This document shows positions 1 through 5,673 of a stretch of DNA of 5,897 nucleotides, one piece after another. This DNA is from Methanobrevibacter sp. (GTDB lineage Archaea > Methanobacteriota > Methanobacteria > Methanobacteriales > Methanobacteriaceae): the NCBI GenBank assembly GCA_016838945.1, contig JADLKP010000145.1:1-5897 (forward strand), written 5' to 3'. Positions within the stretch are counted from its first letter, which is position 1. Each line of letters opens with the position of its first letter. The notes under the pieces are model-generated. The model worked only from the letters and a program-made list of their open reading frames with translations, was not told the origin of the DNA and ran no database searches. The position numbers were made by a program, and so were the translations under genes.

Positions 1-28
1 GTTGAAATCCTATTATTTTGATACAATT
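1..28 (+). repeat. Left terminal inverted repeat of the IS
   Basis: The first 12 bases, GTTGAAATCCTA, are perfectly inverted at 725-736. Allowing small gaps, the match extends over about 26-28 bp (ATTTTGATACAATT on the left against ATTTGATTTAATTG on the inverted right end). This is the expected length of an IS end and would be the transposase binding and cleavage site. Confidence 0.75.
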
Positions 29-176
29 TTTATTGTAAATTATTCTTTAAATTTCGTAAAATTAAATATAAGTCATAAAAAATAATTTATATTTCTTTAT
101 ATAAATTTTAAATAATTAAATTAGAAAAATAATCAATAGTAAAATATATTTACTAAAAAGGGGAATAAATATTATT

Positions 177-736
177 ATGAAAGCGAAAATATTCATTTTC
201 CGTGCTTACTTTTGTAATTCATTACAATTAAATCTTTCGGAATTTGGATCTGAAAATCCTACCGAAAAATGTATCAAAAGATTGATGAAAGACACTAAAA
301 ATGAATTTAACCGAAATTACATTGAGATTTTTCTCATTTACACATTTGAATACGCTCAAATAATGTTAAAAGATTATTCCAGTAAATTTTCAAAGCATAC
401 TTACACAAATGCGGCCAAATTCACTTGTCTGTGACAAAGCATACGATACAGAAAACATCATAACAATCATTAATGAAGAAATTAATGCTTTTGACATAAT
501 TCCAAACAAAACCAACATCAAAACAGGTTATTTCAGAAAACGAAGCAGATATGTATTCAGAAAACCAATCCATAACCGACGGAACAATGTTGAAAGTGTC
601 TTTAGCGTCATAAAAGACATTTCAGTGGAATTAACTCAAGCAGAAGCACTAAACTCTTAAATAAGGAAACAAAACTTAAATGTTTAATCTATAATATCTA
701 CAGATCAATCCAATTAAATCAAATTAGGATTTCAAC
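177..736 (+). pseudogene. Broken DDE transposase (IS4/IS5-like), central deletion plus frameshift
   Basis: Two pieces of one transposase are visible. Piece 1 (177 to about 393) gives an N-terminal block ending in DYSSKFSKHTYT, a motif typical of the start of IS4/IS5-like transposases. The frame then jumps. Piece 2 (from about 395) reads LVCDKAYDTE, which holds the second catalytic Asp (codon 433-435), and then HNRRNNVESVFSVIK, whose Glu (codon 592-594) is the final member of the DDE triad. The region that should carry the first Asp is absent, so a deletion explains the junction near 390-410. A second lesion near 631-640 shifts the frame: the family-like tail SRSTKLLNKETKLKCLIYN continues from about 638 in another frame and reads on through the right inverted repeat. 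A purine run (AAAAAGGGG, 155-163) lies rather far, 13 nt, before the ATG at 177. No active enzyme can be made. Confidence 0.8.
711..736 (-). repeat. Right terminal inverted repeat of the IS
   Basis: This is the inverse partner of the left end, with a perfect 12-bp core (725-736) and an imperfect inner part. It defines the element's right boundary, and the sequence after it (AGGGCCC...) is host flank. The restored transposase frame runs through this repeat, so the 3' end of the transposase gene overlaps the element end. Confidence 0.75.
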
Positions 737-873
737 AGGGCCCATTTTTTCTATTTTTTTAGTAATTTTTTCAAATCCAATTTTTTATTTTTATCAATTT
801 TCAACTCATTTTTGAATGGGTATTTGCTTTCCATAATCCCAAATATTTTTTGTCCCTTAAAAAAATCAGATTA
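737..873. other. Gene-free T-rich spacer between IS and minisatellite
   Basis: I see no coding sequence here. On the plus strand it contains repeated T-tracts (for example 745-750, 754-760, 765-770 and 783-787), the kind of U-rich signal that ends archaeal transcripts. It may terminate readthrough from the IS. No RNA gene or convincing hairpin is visible. Confidence 0.5.
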
Positions 874-1035
874 AAAACTTTATAGGATAAGTTATTTGGG
901 TAAAGATTTGAATGAGATAAGTAATTTTGGCTAAAACTTCATTAGGATAACTTATATTGGGAAAGATTTGAGTGAGGTAAGTGATTTTGCTTATAACTTT
1001 ATTTAGATAAGTTATTTTGGGAAAAACTTTATTAG
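874..1035 (+). repeat. 30-bp minisatellite with alternating A/B units (60-bp higher-order period)
   Basis: Five consecutive units of 29-30 bp start at 874, 903, 933, 963 and 993, and a sixth, partial one starts at 1023. Units 1, 3, 5 and 6 are type A, beginning AAAACTTTAT followed by a GATAAGTTATTTTGG-like core. Units 2 and 4 are type B, beginning AAGATTTGAATGA or AAGATTTGAGTGA with a GATAAGTAATTTTGG-like core. Because like units alternate, the real duplication period is probably 60 bp. The shared core is GATAAGTNATTTTG. The array ends about 23 bp before the start codon of the GH3-like gene, so it occupies that gene's promoter region. No mobile-element hallmark or CRISPR-like spacer structure is present: units are directly adjacent and share their whole length. 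Confidence 0.85.
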
Positions 1036-1058
1036 CAAAAACTTTGTAAAATTATATT
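1021..1058 (+). promoter_or_regulatory. Candidate archaeal BRE/TATA promoter of the GH3-like gene
   Basis: The last, partial A unit reads GAAAAACTTTATTAG, an A-rich BRE-like run followed by a TATA-like core centred about 28 nt before the ATG at 1059. That distance is what a leaderless archaeal transcript would have. No purine-rich ribosome site is visible in the 20 nt before the ATG, in contrast to the other genes here, which fits leaderless initiation. The same core occurs in earlier A units (for example AAAAACTTTATAGG at 873-886), so several start sites are possible. Confidence 0.4.
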
Positions 1059-2768
1059 ATGGAAAGTGAGTCAATTACAAAAAAAATTAACATACAAAAT
1101 AGGGATAATGGGCGGAAATTTTTAAAATATTTTGAACAAATAACTAAAAATCCAATAGAGGAATCAAATAAGGTATTATTTAAAATATTAGATGATAATA
1201 AAGATACCGAATATGGTAAAAAATATAATTTTGCAGATATTCATTCCATTGAGGATTATCAAAGTATGGTTCCGGTAATTACTTATGATGATATTGCGGA
1301 TGATATTGAAAGAATGAAGTTGGGTGAGAAAAATATTTTGACCTCCTATAATTTCAATCATATGAACAGAACTTCTGGAACTACTGGAGAACCTAAATTG
1401 ATTCCATTGACAGATGAGCAGACTGAAGTTTTCATGAAATATGAAAGTCAGTATATGCAAGGGATTCTAGATAAGTATCTTGATCCTTCATGGGTTGAAG
1501 GGAAGTTTTTCTCTCTCGTTGAAGGAAAGCATATAACTTTAGACAGTGGAATTACAGTAGGTGCCGCTTCATCCATCATAGCCGATACACTTAAAGGAGA
1601 TTTAGAACCTTATAGCTCTCTGTTTAAAGCTCTTTACACTTCTCCTGCAGAGGCTATGGTTCCAGGCCCAGATATAGATACTAAATATATTCATCTAAGG
1701 TTTGCCATTGCTGAAAGAAACATTGTAGGAATCTCTGCTTCATTATACTCCCTTATTGTTGTTTTCATGACTTATCTTTATAATAATTATGAAGTACTTA
1801 TCAATGACATTGAAAAAGGAACAATAGATTCCAGCATAATTCTTCCAGACGATGTGCGTGAAAGTTTGCTTAAGAAAATAGAGCCTATGCCTGAAAGGGC
1901 AAAAGAATTAAGGGAGATTTTTAAGAATGGTCCGGATATTCCATTCATGCCTTTAATTTGGCCAAAATTGCAATATGTTGTTGGAATAGGAACAGGAGAT
2001 TTATCCAGTTATGATAATATACTGAAAGAGCAATTCCACGGAGGCAAAATACATAGCATATACATGGGGATTCAATCATCTGAAGGTCTGTGGTCTGTTT
2101 CTAGAGGCATTGATGATGTCAATAGCATTCTTGTTCCAGACAGTTCATTCATGGAATTCTTGGATCTTGATTATGGTGATGATTTCAGCAAATGCGTGAC
2201 TATTGACAAGCTTGAAGTAGGCAAAGTATATCAGCTTGTTGTCACTAGCTTCGTTGGTCTTTATCGTTATCGTTTAAGTGATTCCGTTAAGGTGACAGGT
2301 TTTTATAATGATACTCCTACTGTGGAATTCATGTACCGTGTTAACAATACGATTAATATGGCTGCTGAAAAAACAACTGAAATAATGTTTCAAAGAGCTG
2401 TTGAAAAGACTCTTGATGAACTTGATTTGAGTTTAAAAGATTATGAAGTTTTCGCTGATTTTTCAGCAGTTCCGGGTCAATATGTTGTTATGATAGAGAC
2501 TGATGATGAAAAAAGGTTTTCCATATCCAGAGAAGAGCTTTCAAAAGTCTTTTTAGAAAAATTATGTAATGTTAACCCTGAATTTAGATATAGGTATGAG
2601 ATAGATTATCTTCAGGCTCCTGATGTCTATTTTGAGAAACCTGGTGCTCAAATGTTATTTAAAGATAAAATGGATGCTCTGGGTAGAGGAGGTGCTCAAT
2701 TTAAGCCTGTGCATATAATCAGAACTTCTGAACAAGAAGAATTTTTCTTGAATTTACGGGAATTCTAA
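1059..2768 (+). CDS. GH3-family acyl-acid amido synthetase-like, adenylate-forming enzyme
   Basis: This is a complete 569-residue protein of the GH3 family, best known from plants, where members adenylate a carboxylic acid (jasmonate, auxin, benzoates) with ATP and transfer it to an amino acid. The ATP-binding loop TSGTTGEPK is at residues 105-113. The second motif, YMGIQSSEGLW, is at 335-345, matching the SSE of GH3 proteins. The third, LYRYRLSDSVKVTGF, is at 401-415, with Asp408 as the expected ribose-contacting residue. NMAAEKTTE (433-441) matches the hinge-side K-TTE motif, and GGAQFKPVHIIR (544-555) carries the probable C-terminal catalytic Lys549. Length and the order of the N-terminal and small C-terminal domains are normal for the family. 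There is no signal peptide or membrane segment, so it should be cytosolic. ATG 1059 is the only reasonable start, since the next in-frame Met is residue 70. The substrate is unknown and no neighbour suggests one. The family call is firm; amide synthesis in this organism is inference. Confidence 0.9.
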   Translation: MESESITKKINIQNRDNGRKFLKYFEQITKNPIEESNKVLFKILDDNKDTEYGKKYNFADIHSIEDYQSMVPVITYDDIADDIERMKLGEKNILTSYNFNHMNRTSGTTGEPKLIPLTDEQTEVFMKYESQYMQGILDKYLDPSWVEGKFFSLVEGKHITLDSGITVGAASSIIADTLKGDLEPYSSLFKALYTSPAEAMVPGPDIDTKYIHLRFAIAERNIVGISASLYSLIVVFMTYLYNNYEVLINDIEKGTIDSSIILPDDVRESLLKKIEPMPERAKELREIFKNGPDIPFMPLIWPKLQYVVGIGTGDLSSYDNILKEQFHGGKIHSIYMGIQSSEGLWSVSRGIDDVNSILVPDSSFMEFLDLDYGDDFSKCVTIDKLEVGKVYQLVVTSFVGLYRYRLSDSVKVTGFYNDTPTVEFMYRVNNTINMAAEKTTEIMFQRAVEKTLDELDLSLKDYEVFADFSAVPGQYVVMIETDDEKRFSISREELSKVFLEKLCNVNPEFRYRYEIDYLQAPDVYFEKPGAQMLFKDKMDALGRGGAQFKPVHIIRTSEQEEFFLNLREF

Positions 2769-2806
2769 TAATTTTTTGTTTCGTGAAAATTGGGTTTAAT
2801 GAACTG
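2769..2806 (+). terminator. T-tract terminator after the GH3-like gene
   Basis: The stop codon is followed within 4 nt by TTTTTTG (T6 at 2772-2777). Archaeal RNA polymerase commonly terminates on such tracts without a hairpin. The downstream 49-bp repeats each add another T6 on this strand at 2845-2850, 2894-2899 and 2943-2948, and a fourth at 2992-2997 lies inside the convergent gene, giving a ladder of backup sites. Confidence 0.5.
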
Positions 2807-3002
2807 ATTTAAACTTAATTCAGAGTATCATAGTCAATAAACTCTTTTTTCACTTATTTAAACTTAATTCAGAGTATCATAGTCAATAAACTCTTTTTTC
2901 ACTTATTTAAACTTAATTCAGAGTATCATAGTCAATAAACTCTTTTTTCACTTATTTAAATATAATTCATAGCATCATAGTCAATAAACTCTTTTTTCAC
3001 AT
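2807..3002. repeat. 49-bp tandem repeat copying the 3' end of the convergent gene (3 identical + 1 diverged copy)
   Basis: Units start at 2807, 2856, 2905 and 2954. The first three are identical over all 49 bp. The fourth differs at about five positions and is the actual end of the minus-strand membrane-protein gene. On the minus strand each unit encodes VKKEFIDYD. The gene copy then ends AMNYI-stop, whereas the three extra copies read TLN-stop. 27 bp covering the FIDYD part are identical in all four, and the differences cluster beyond them. Because 49 is not a multiple of three and each copy contains a stop, the extra copies do not extend the protein. They form its 3' untranslated region and the convergent intergenic spacer. 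Confidence 0.9.
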
Positions 3003-3594
3003 TTTTGTTGTCGACATTCACCCTTTCGCGGTATATGCACTTGCCATAATCCAAATGGGTTCTGTATACTTCAAATATTGCATAATCCGCTTTTCCATCA
3101 AAATACACTATGTATGGCACATCTCCAAGGTACGCAGTTCCCACATAGTTGCTGTCATTATACAAGACTTTCCCATTTTTTGAGTAGAAGATAACATTTA
3201 TTGCATGCCTTCCATAGCTTTTCTGACTGTATGTAATCTCATATCCCTTGTCTGTAAAGACTTTTGATTCATGCTGGCTTGAATGAATGTATCTTGTAAT
3301 CTTCAAATCATCTATGGCGACTGTATTAGACATTGACTCAGTGACTGCAGGTAGAACAACTGTTGCTATAACTATTATCCCAAGAACAATCAGAATTCCT
3401 GCAAGGCAATATTTTCCGCTGCTGTCATTTTCAGAGCTGGCATTTTGGCTGTTTGATCCAGTTCCCCCATAACTTCTTGGATAGTATCCTCCAACATCAG
3501 AATCATCGTAGTTTCTTCCATACATCTTTTCTGCATCGCTGGCTCCATAGTGATAGTCTGCATTCTGCATGAAAAAGTCATCGTCACCTATCAT
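2956..3594 (-). CDS. Single-pass membrane protein with acidic low-complexity N-terminal tail, unknown function
   Basis: I do not recognise a named family. With the start at 3594 the protein is 212 residues. Residues 1-60 are acidic and rich in Tyr, Gly, Ser and Asn (MIGDDDFFMQNADYHYG..., then GGYYPRSYGGTGSNSQ). One hydrophobic helix follows at about 62-84 (YCLAGILIVLGIIVIATVV), then a roughly 125-residue domain of short alternating hydrophobic stretches (NVIFYSKNGKVLYND, YIVYFDGKADYAIFEVYR) that looks beta-rich. The tail is probably cytoplasmic and the C-terminal domain outside, since no cleavable signal peptide precedes the helix. An upstream ATG at 3612 would add six residues (MKGGKF), but GGGGG at 3602-3606 lies 7 nt before the ATG at 3594 and would fall inside the longer version, so the inner start is preferred. 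The 3' end is copied three more times downstream. A role in cell-surface sensing or adhesion is only a guess. Confidence 0.75.
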   Translation of the reverse strand: MIGDDDFFMQNADYHYGASDAEKMYGRNYDDSDVGGYYPRSYGGTGSNSQNASSENDSSGKYCLAGILIVLGIIVIATVVLPAVTESMSNTVAIDDLKITRYIHSSQHESKVFTDKGYEITYSQKSYGRHAINVIFYSKNGKVLYNDSNYVGTAYLGDVPYIVYFDGKADYAIFEVYRTHLDYGKCIYRERVNVDNKNVKKEFIDYDAMNYI

Positions 3595-3599
3595 GAATT

Positions 3600-3610
3600 T
3601 TCCCCCTTTC
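3600..3610 (-). promoter_or_regulatory. Ribosome binding site deciding the start of the membrane-protein gene
   Basis: The minus strand reads GAAAGGGGGAA followed by AATTC and the ATG at 3594, so the purine-rich run is at a normal distance. The alternative ATG at 3612 has only AAAGGAA directly touching it, which is too close to work. Confidence 0.55.
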
Positions 3611-3612
3611 AT

Positions 3613-3807
3613 TTCCTTTGTTTAATTCTATTTTTATTATAAGTATTTATTTTTTTATATTTCCATTTTTCAAAATACTTAACCAATTAATGAAGTTTCG
3701 CAAAATACTTATTTATCGTTTAGTAAAATAAGATTATAAATAATATTTCATGATATGTTTTAAATTTTACTAGTTAATTTTATTTTTTAAGAGAAATCTT
3801 TTTTAAA
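3613..3807. promoter_or_regulatory. Divergent promoter region with a shared inverted AAATACTTAT motif
   Basis: The spacer separates two divergently read genes. For the minus gene, a TATA-like TTATAATA lies at about 3635-3642, about 45 nt before its start codon. For the plus gene, AGATTATAAATAATA (3731-3745) is a good TATA candidate, giving a leader of about 50 nt. ATAAGTATTT (3639-3648) is a perfect inverted copy of AAATACTTAT (3703-3712), and a third copy, CAAAATACTTA, is at 3671-3681, exactly 30 bp before its repeat at 3701-3711. The first copy overlaps the minus TATA candidate and the last lies about 20 bp upstream of the plus one, so the motif could be an operator shared by both genes. 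It is also possible that AT-rich sequence produced it by chance. Confidence 0.4.
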
Positions 3808-3818
3808 GAGGTCAATCT

Positions 3819-4622
3819 ATGATGGAAATTCATTGCAAGGAATGTGGAAGCAATAAGTTCGCTAGAAAGGAAGAGATGTACATCTGCACTAGCTGTGGCA
3901 GAGAATATTCCGCATTTGAGGTTATAGAGCTTACAGATAATGTGATATCTGATCAAAAGACTTTTGAATCCAAAAAAGGTTCCATAACTGAAAAGACTAA
4001 AGATTTTCATCCTAAAAAACCCTTAAGCTATTATGAAGCTGCTTTAAAGAGAAATCCTAATGATTATAATGTTCAATTAAACATAATTTACCTAAAAGCA
4101 GATCATGCTAAAGTCACTGAAATAATTCCATATATTAGAAAAATGATCAATATATCTCCTAAAATCTTGAAGTCAATAAAGGATAGTAATTTAACTGATG
4201 AGAAGGAAATGGAAGCGATTTGGGAAGTAGGTGGTGCATTTCAGATAACAGCAGTTACCTTTAAGAATTCAGGGGATGCAAATAGAAGAAAAATGGCCAA
4301 TGATGCATATGCACAAAGAGTCAATAAGGAATGGTATCTTCGTATTCTCGAATTGACTAAACTCTTTTTCACTTTTGGTGATGATTTGGAAAGATTTTTT
4401 GATGGAAAGTATGAGGAATTGGCTGTAAATTCCTATAAGACTGGAATTTGGTATTATTTGGACATAATCAAGCTTGCAGATGATCAGGATGTTCATATTA
4501 AGAAGATAAGGTATTATGAAGAAAAAATAAGATTGGTTGAAGGAGATTTTGAGTCTAAATTGGATATTAAAGTAGCTAAAAACAAGGAGTCATTCCTGGG
4601 AAGATTCTTGTCTAGAAAGTAG
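3819..4622 (+). CDS. Zinc-ribbon protein with TPR-like helical domain, unknown function
   Basis: The 267-residue protein starts with a zinc ribbon: Cys6 and Cys9 (HCKECGSNKF) pair with Cys23 and Cys26 (YICTSCGREY), the CxxC-x13-CxxC spacing of rubredoxin-like knuckles. A polar linker of about 35 residues follows. A TPR-like helix pair comes next at about 68-95 (SYYEAALKRNPNDYNVQLN), then further amphipathic helices up to a lysine/arginine-rich end. There is no signal peptide or membrane segment, so it is cytosolic. GAGGT (3808-3812) sits 6 nt before the ATG at 3819. A second ATG is the very next codon, and either is possible. Proteins of this build are common as uncharacterised proteins in methanogens. 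The ribbon could bind nucleic acid or protein and the helices could be a scaffold, but no partner is indicated. The end of the gene is tandemly duplicated. Confidence 0.8.
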   Translation: MMEIHCKECGSNKFARKEEMYICTSCGREYSAFEVIELTDNVISDQKTFESKKGSITEKTKDFHPKKPLSYYEAALKRNPNDYNVQLNIIYLKADHAKVTEIIPYIRKMINISPKILKSIKDSNLTDEKEMEAIWEVGGAFQITAVTFKNSGDANRRKMANDAYAQRVNKEWYLRILELTKLFFTFGDDLERFFDGKYEELAVNSYKTGIWYYLDIIKLADDQDVHIKKIRYYEEKIRLVEGDFESKLDIKVAKNKESFLGRFLSRK

Positions 4623-4697
4623 TATTTTTACTTTTATGGACACTATTTTTAAAAATAGAAAGTGGTATTTTTACTTTTATGAAACTATTTTTAAAAA
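4613..4697 (+). repeat. 43-bp tandem duplication spanning the stop codon of the zinc-ribbon gene
   Basis: TAGAAAGTAGTATTTTTACT at 4613 recurs as TAGAAAGTGGTATTTTTACT at 4656. The two units continue in parallel through CTTTTATG and ACTATTTTTAAAAA, with the second about one base shorter. The first unit includes the last codons (Arg-Lys) and the stop of the upstream gene. The unit boundary forms a perfect 16-bp palindrome, CTATTTTTAAAAATAG (4643-4658). The T5 tracts in both units may serve as transcription terminators. Confidence 0.8.
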
Positions 4698-4699
4698 TT

Positions 4700-4789
4700 T
4701 TAGTCATAAAAAAAATTATAATCTTTAATCTTTAATATTAATCTTTAATCATTTATCTATAATTAAGAAGGACTTTAAAGGAGAGAAAT
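4700..4789 (+). promoter_or_regulatory. Promoter, ATCTTTAAT repeats and RBS of the CPBP gene
   Basis: AAAAAAAATTATAATC (about 4708-4723) resembles an A-rich BRE followed by a TATA box. ATCTTTAAT occurs three times just downstream (4721-4729, 4728-4736 overlapping by two bases, and 4741-4749). These could be slippage products or a binding motif at the expected transcription start. AAAGGAGAG (4777-4785) is a strong ribosome site at good spacing to the ATG at 4790. Confidence 0.45.
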
Positions 4790-5665
4790 ATGTTTTCAAT
4801 TATAGAAACTTATGCAGAGAAATCAGAAACGATTAGGCAAGCTCGTGAAAATGTTGCAGAAATCTCTTTTTCAAAGGAATTAAGACGTTTCATCATATTA
4901 TTTTTTATATTGATACTTGCAATATCAATAGTTCAATTTAAGTTCTATGATTTGGATGCAGAAATGCAAACCCCTTTAAACTTTTTATTCATCCATTTGT
5001 CCTTTATTCTTTCTCCAATAATAATTTATTTCTATATTACCAGATTAGAAAAGCGCAGTTTGAGAAGTATTGGATTTAGTAAAGGAAATGCAATATCCTC
5101 AACATTAAAAGGATTATTGATTGGGGCATTAATAATTTTAGCTATTGTGATTATAGGAGTTCTATTTGGTCAATTCAAATATGGGGGCGTTGATTTTTCA
5201 AGTGGCCTTCTTCTGATTGTATATTTCATCGGATATGCGGTTCAATCCTTTGGTGAAGAGGTATACTGCAGAGGATGGGCATTAACCTATTTTGCTAAAA
5301 GGCATGGCATTCTATTTGCAATATTTGCATCAAACATTGTATTCATTCTTCCACATCTTGGAAATGATGGATTCAATATAATGTCAATAGTGAATATTTT
5401 CCTAATCGGAACACTTTTTGCCATAATCTTTTTAAAATATGACAACATTTGGATCTGTGCTGGTATCCACACAGCATGGAATTTCTGTTTAGGACCTATA
5501 TTCGGATTGAATGTTAGCGGTAATCTTACACATTCATTATTGAAATTCACTACATCAAGTCTAAGTATTTTAAATGGAGGAACTTTTGGACCAGAATCTA
5601 GCCTTATTGTAAGTTTTGTGGTGATTGCAGCAATACTCATATCAGTATATGTCTTAAAAAAGTGA
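4790..5665 (+). CDS. CPBP family intramembrane glutamic endopeptidase (Rce1/Abi-like)
   Basis: This is a 291-residue multi-pass membrane protein with about seven or eight hydrophobic segments (about 33-50, 64-83, 106-126, 138-152, 173-188, 197-215, 219-238 and 270-289). The CPBP motifs are all present: EEVYCRGW with Glu156, Glu157 and Arg161; His189 in FILPHL; and His227 and Asn231 in HTAWNF. These are the residues that form the active site in Rce1-type proteases. Known members cleave prenylated proteins (eukaryotic Rce1) or act in bacteriocin self-immunity and protein processing. In archaea the substrates are mostly unknown. The first 30 residues are polar and probably cytoplasmic. The ATG at 4790 is supported by AAAGGAGAG just upstream. 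No bacteriocin or prenylation-motif gene is visible nearby, so the role stays open. The family call is firm. Confidence 0.92.
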   Translation: MFSIIETYAEKSETIRQARENVAEISFSKELRRFIILFFILILAISIVQFKFYDLDAEMQTPLNFLFIHLSFILSPIIIYFYITRLEKRSLRSIGFSKGNAISSTLKGLLIGALIILAIVIIGVLFGQFKYGGVDFSSGLLLIVYFIGYAVQSFGEEVYCRGWALTYFAKRHGILFAIFASNIVFILPHLGNDGFNIMSIVNIFLIGTLFAIIFLKYDNIWICAGIHTAWNFCLGPIFGLNVSGNLTHSLLKFTTSSLSILNGGTFGPESSLIVSFVVIAAILISVYVLKK

Positions 5666-5673
5666 AATGAAGA

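Larger units (their letters stand above)
1..736 (+). mobile_element. Internally deleted insertion sequence with intact terminal inverted repeats
   Basis: The stretch begins with GTTGAAATCCTA and ends with its exact reverse complement TAGGATTTCAAC (725-736), so the two ends form terminal inverted repeats. Between them lie two out-of-register pieces of one DDE transposase. The element is only 736 bp. A transposase with these N- and C-terminal blocks would normally be about 300 residues or more, so roughly 400-500 bp appear to be missing from the centre (inference). The ends look competent, so this could be a non-autonomous derivative mobilised in trans. The left target-site duplication cannot be checked because the element starts at the first base of the window. 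ISM1 of Methanobrevibacter smithii, about 1.2 kb long, is a natural comparison, but I cannot assign the family. Confidence 0.8.

Noticed and set aside
874..1035. CRISPR array
   Set aside because: Units are adjacent and similar over their entire length, with no unique spacers and no cas genes nearby.
1188..1460. Minus-strand open frame of 90 codons inside the GH3-like gene
   Set aside because: It lies antisense within a region encoding the well-conserved ATP loop of the GH3-like protein and has no family resemblance or ribosome site. It is a shadow of the real gene.
3287..3587. Other-frame open stretches over the membrane-protein gene (plus 3287-3472, minus 3390-3587)
   Set aside because: They overlap the frame that has a good ribosome site, a clean membrane helix and a full-length domain. 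Their translations are low-complexity or composition-biased.
4790..5665. Bacteriocin immunity or abortive-infection module around the CPBP protein
   Set aside because: No small leader-peptide gene, peptide transporter or defence partner is visible next to it. Only the family name supports the idea.
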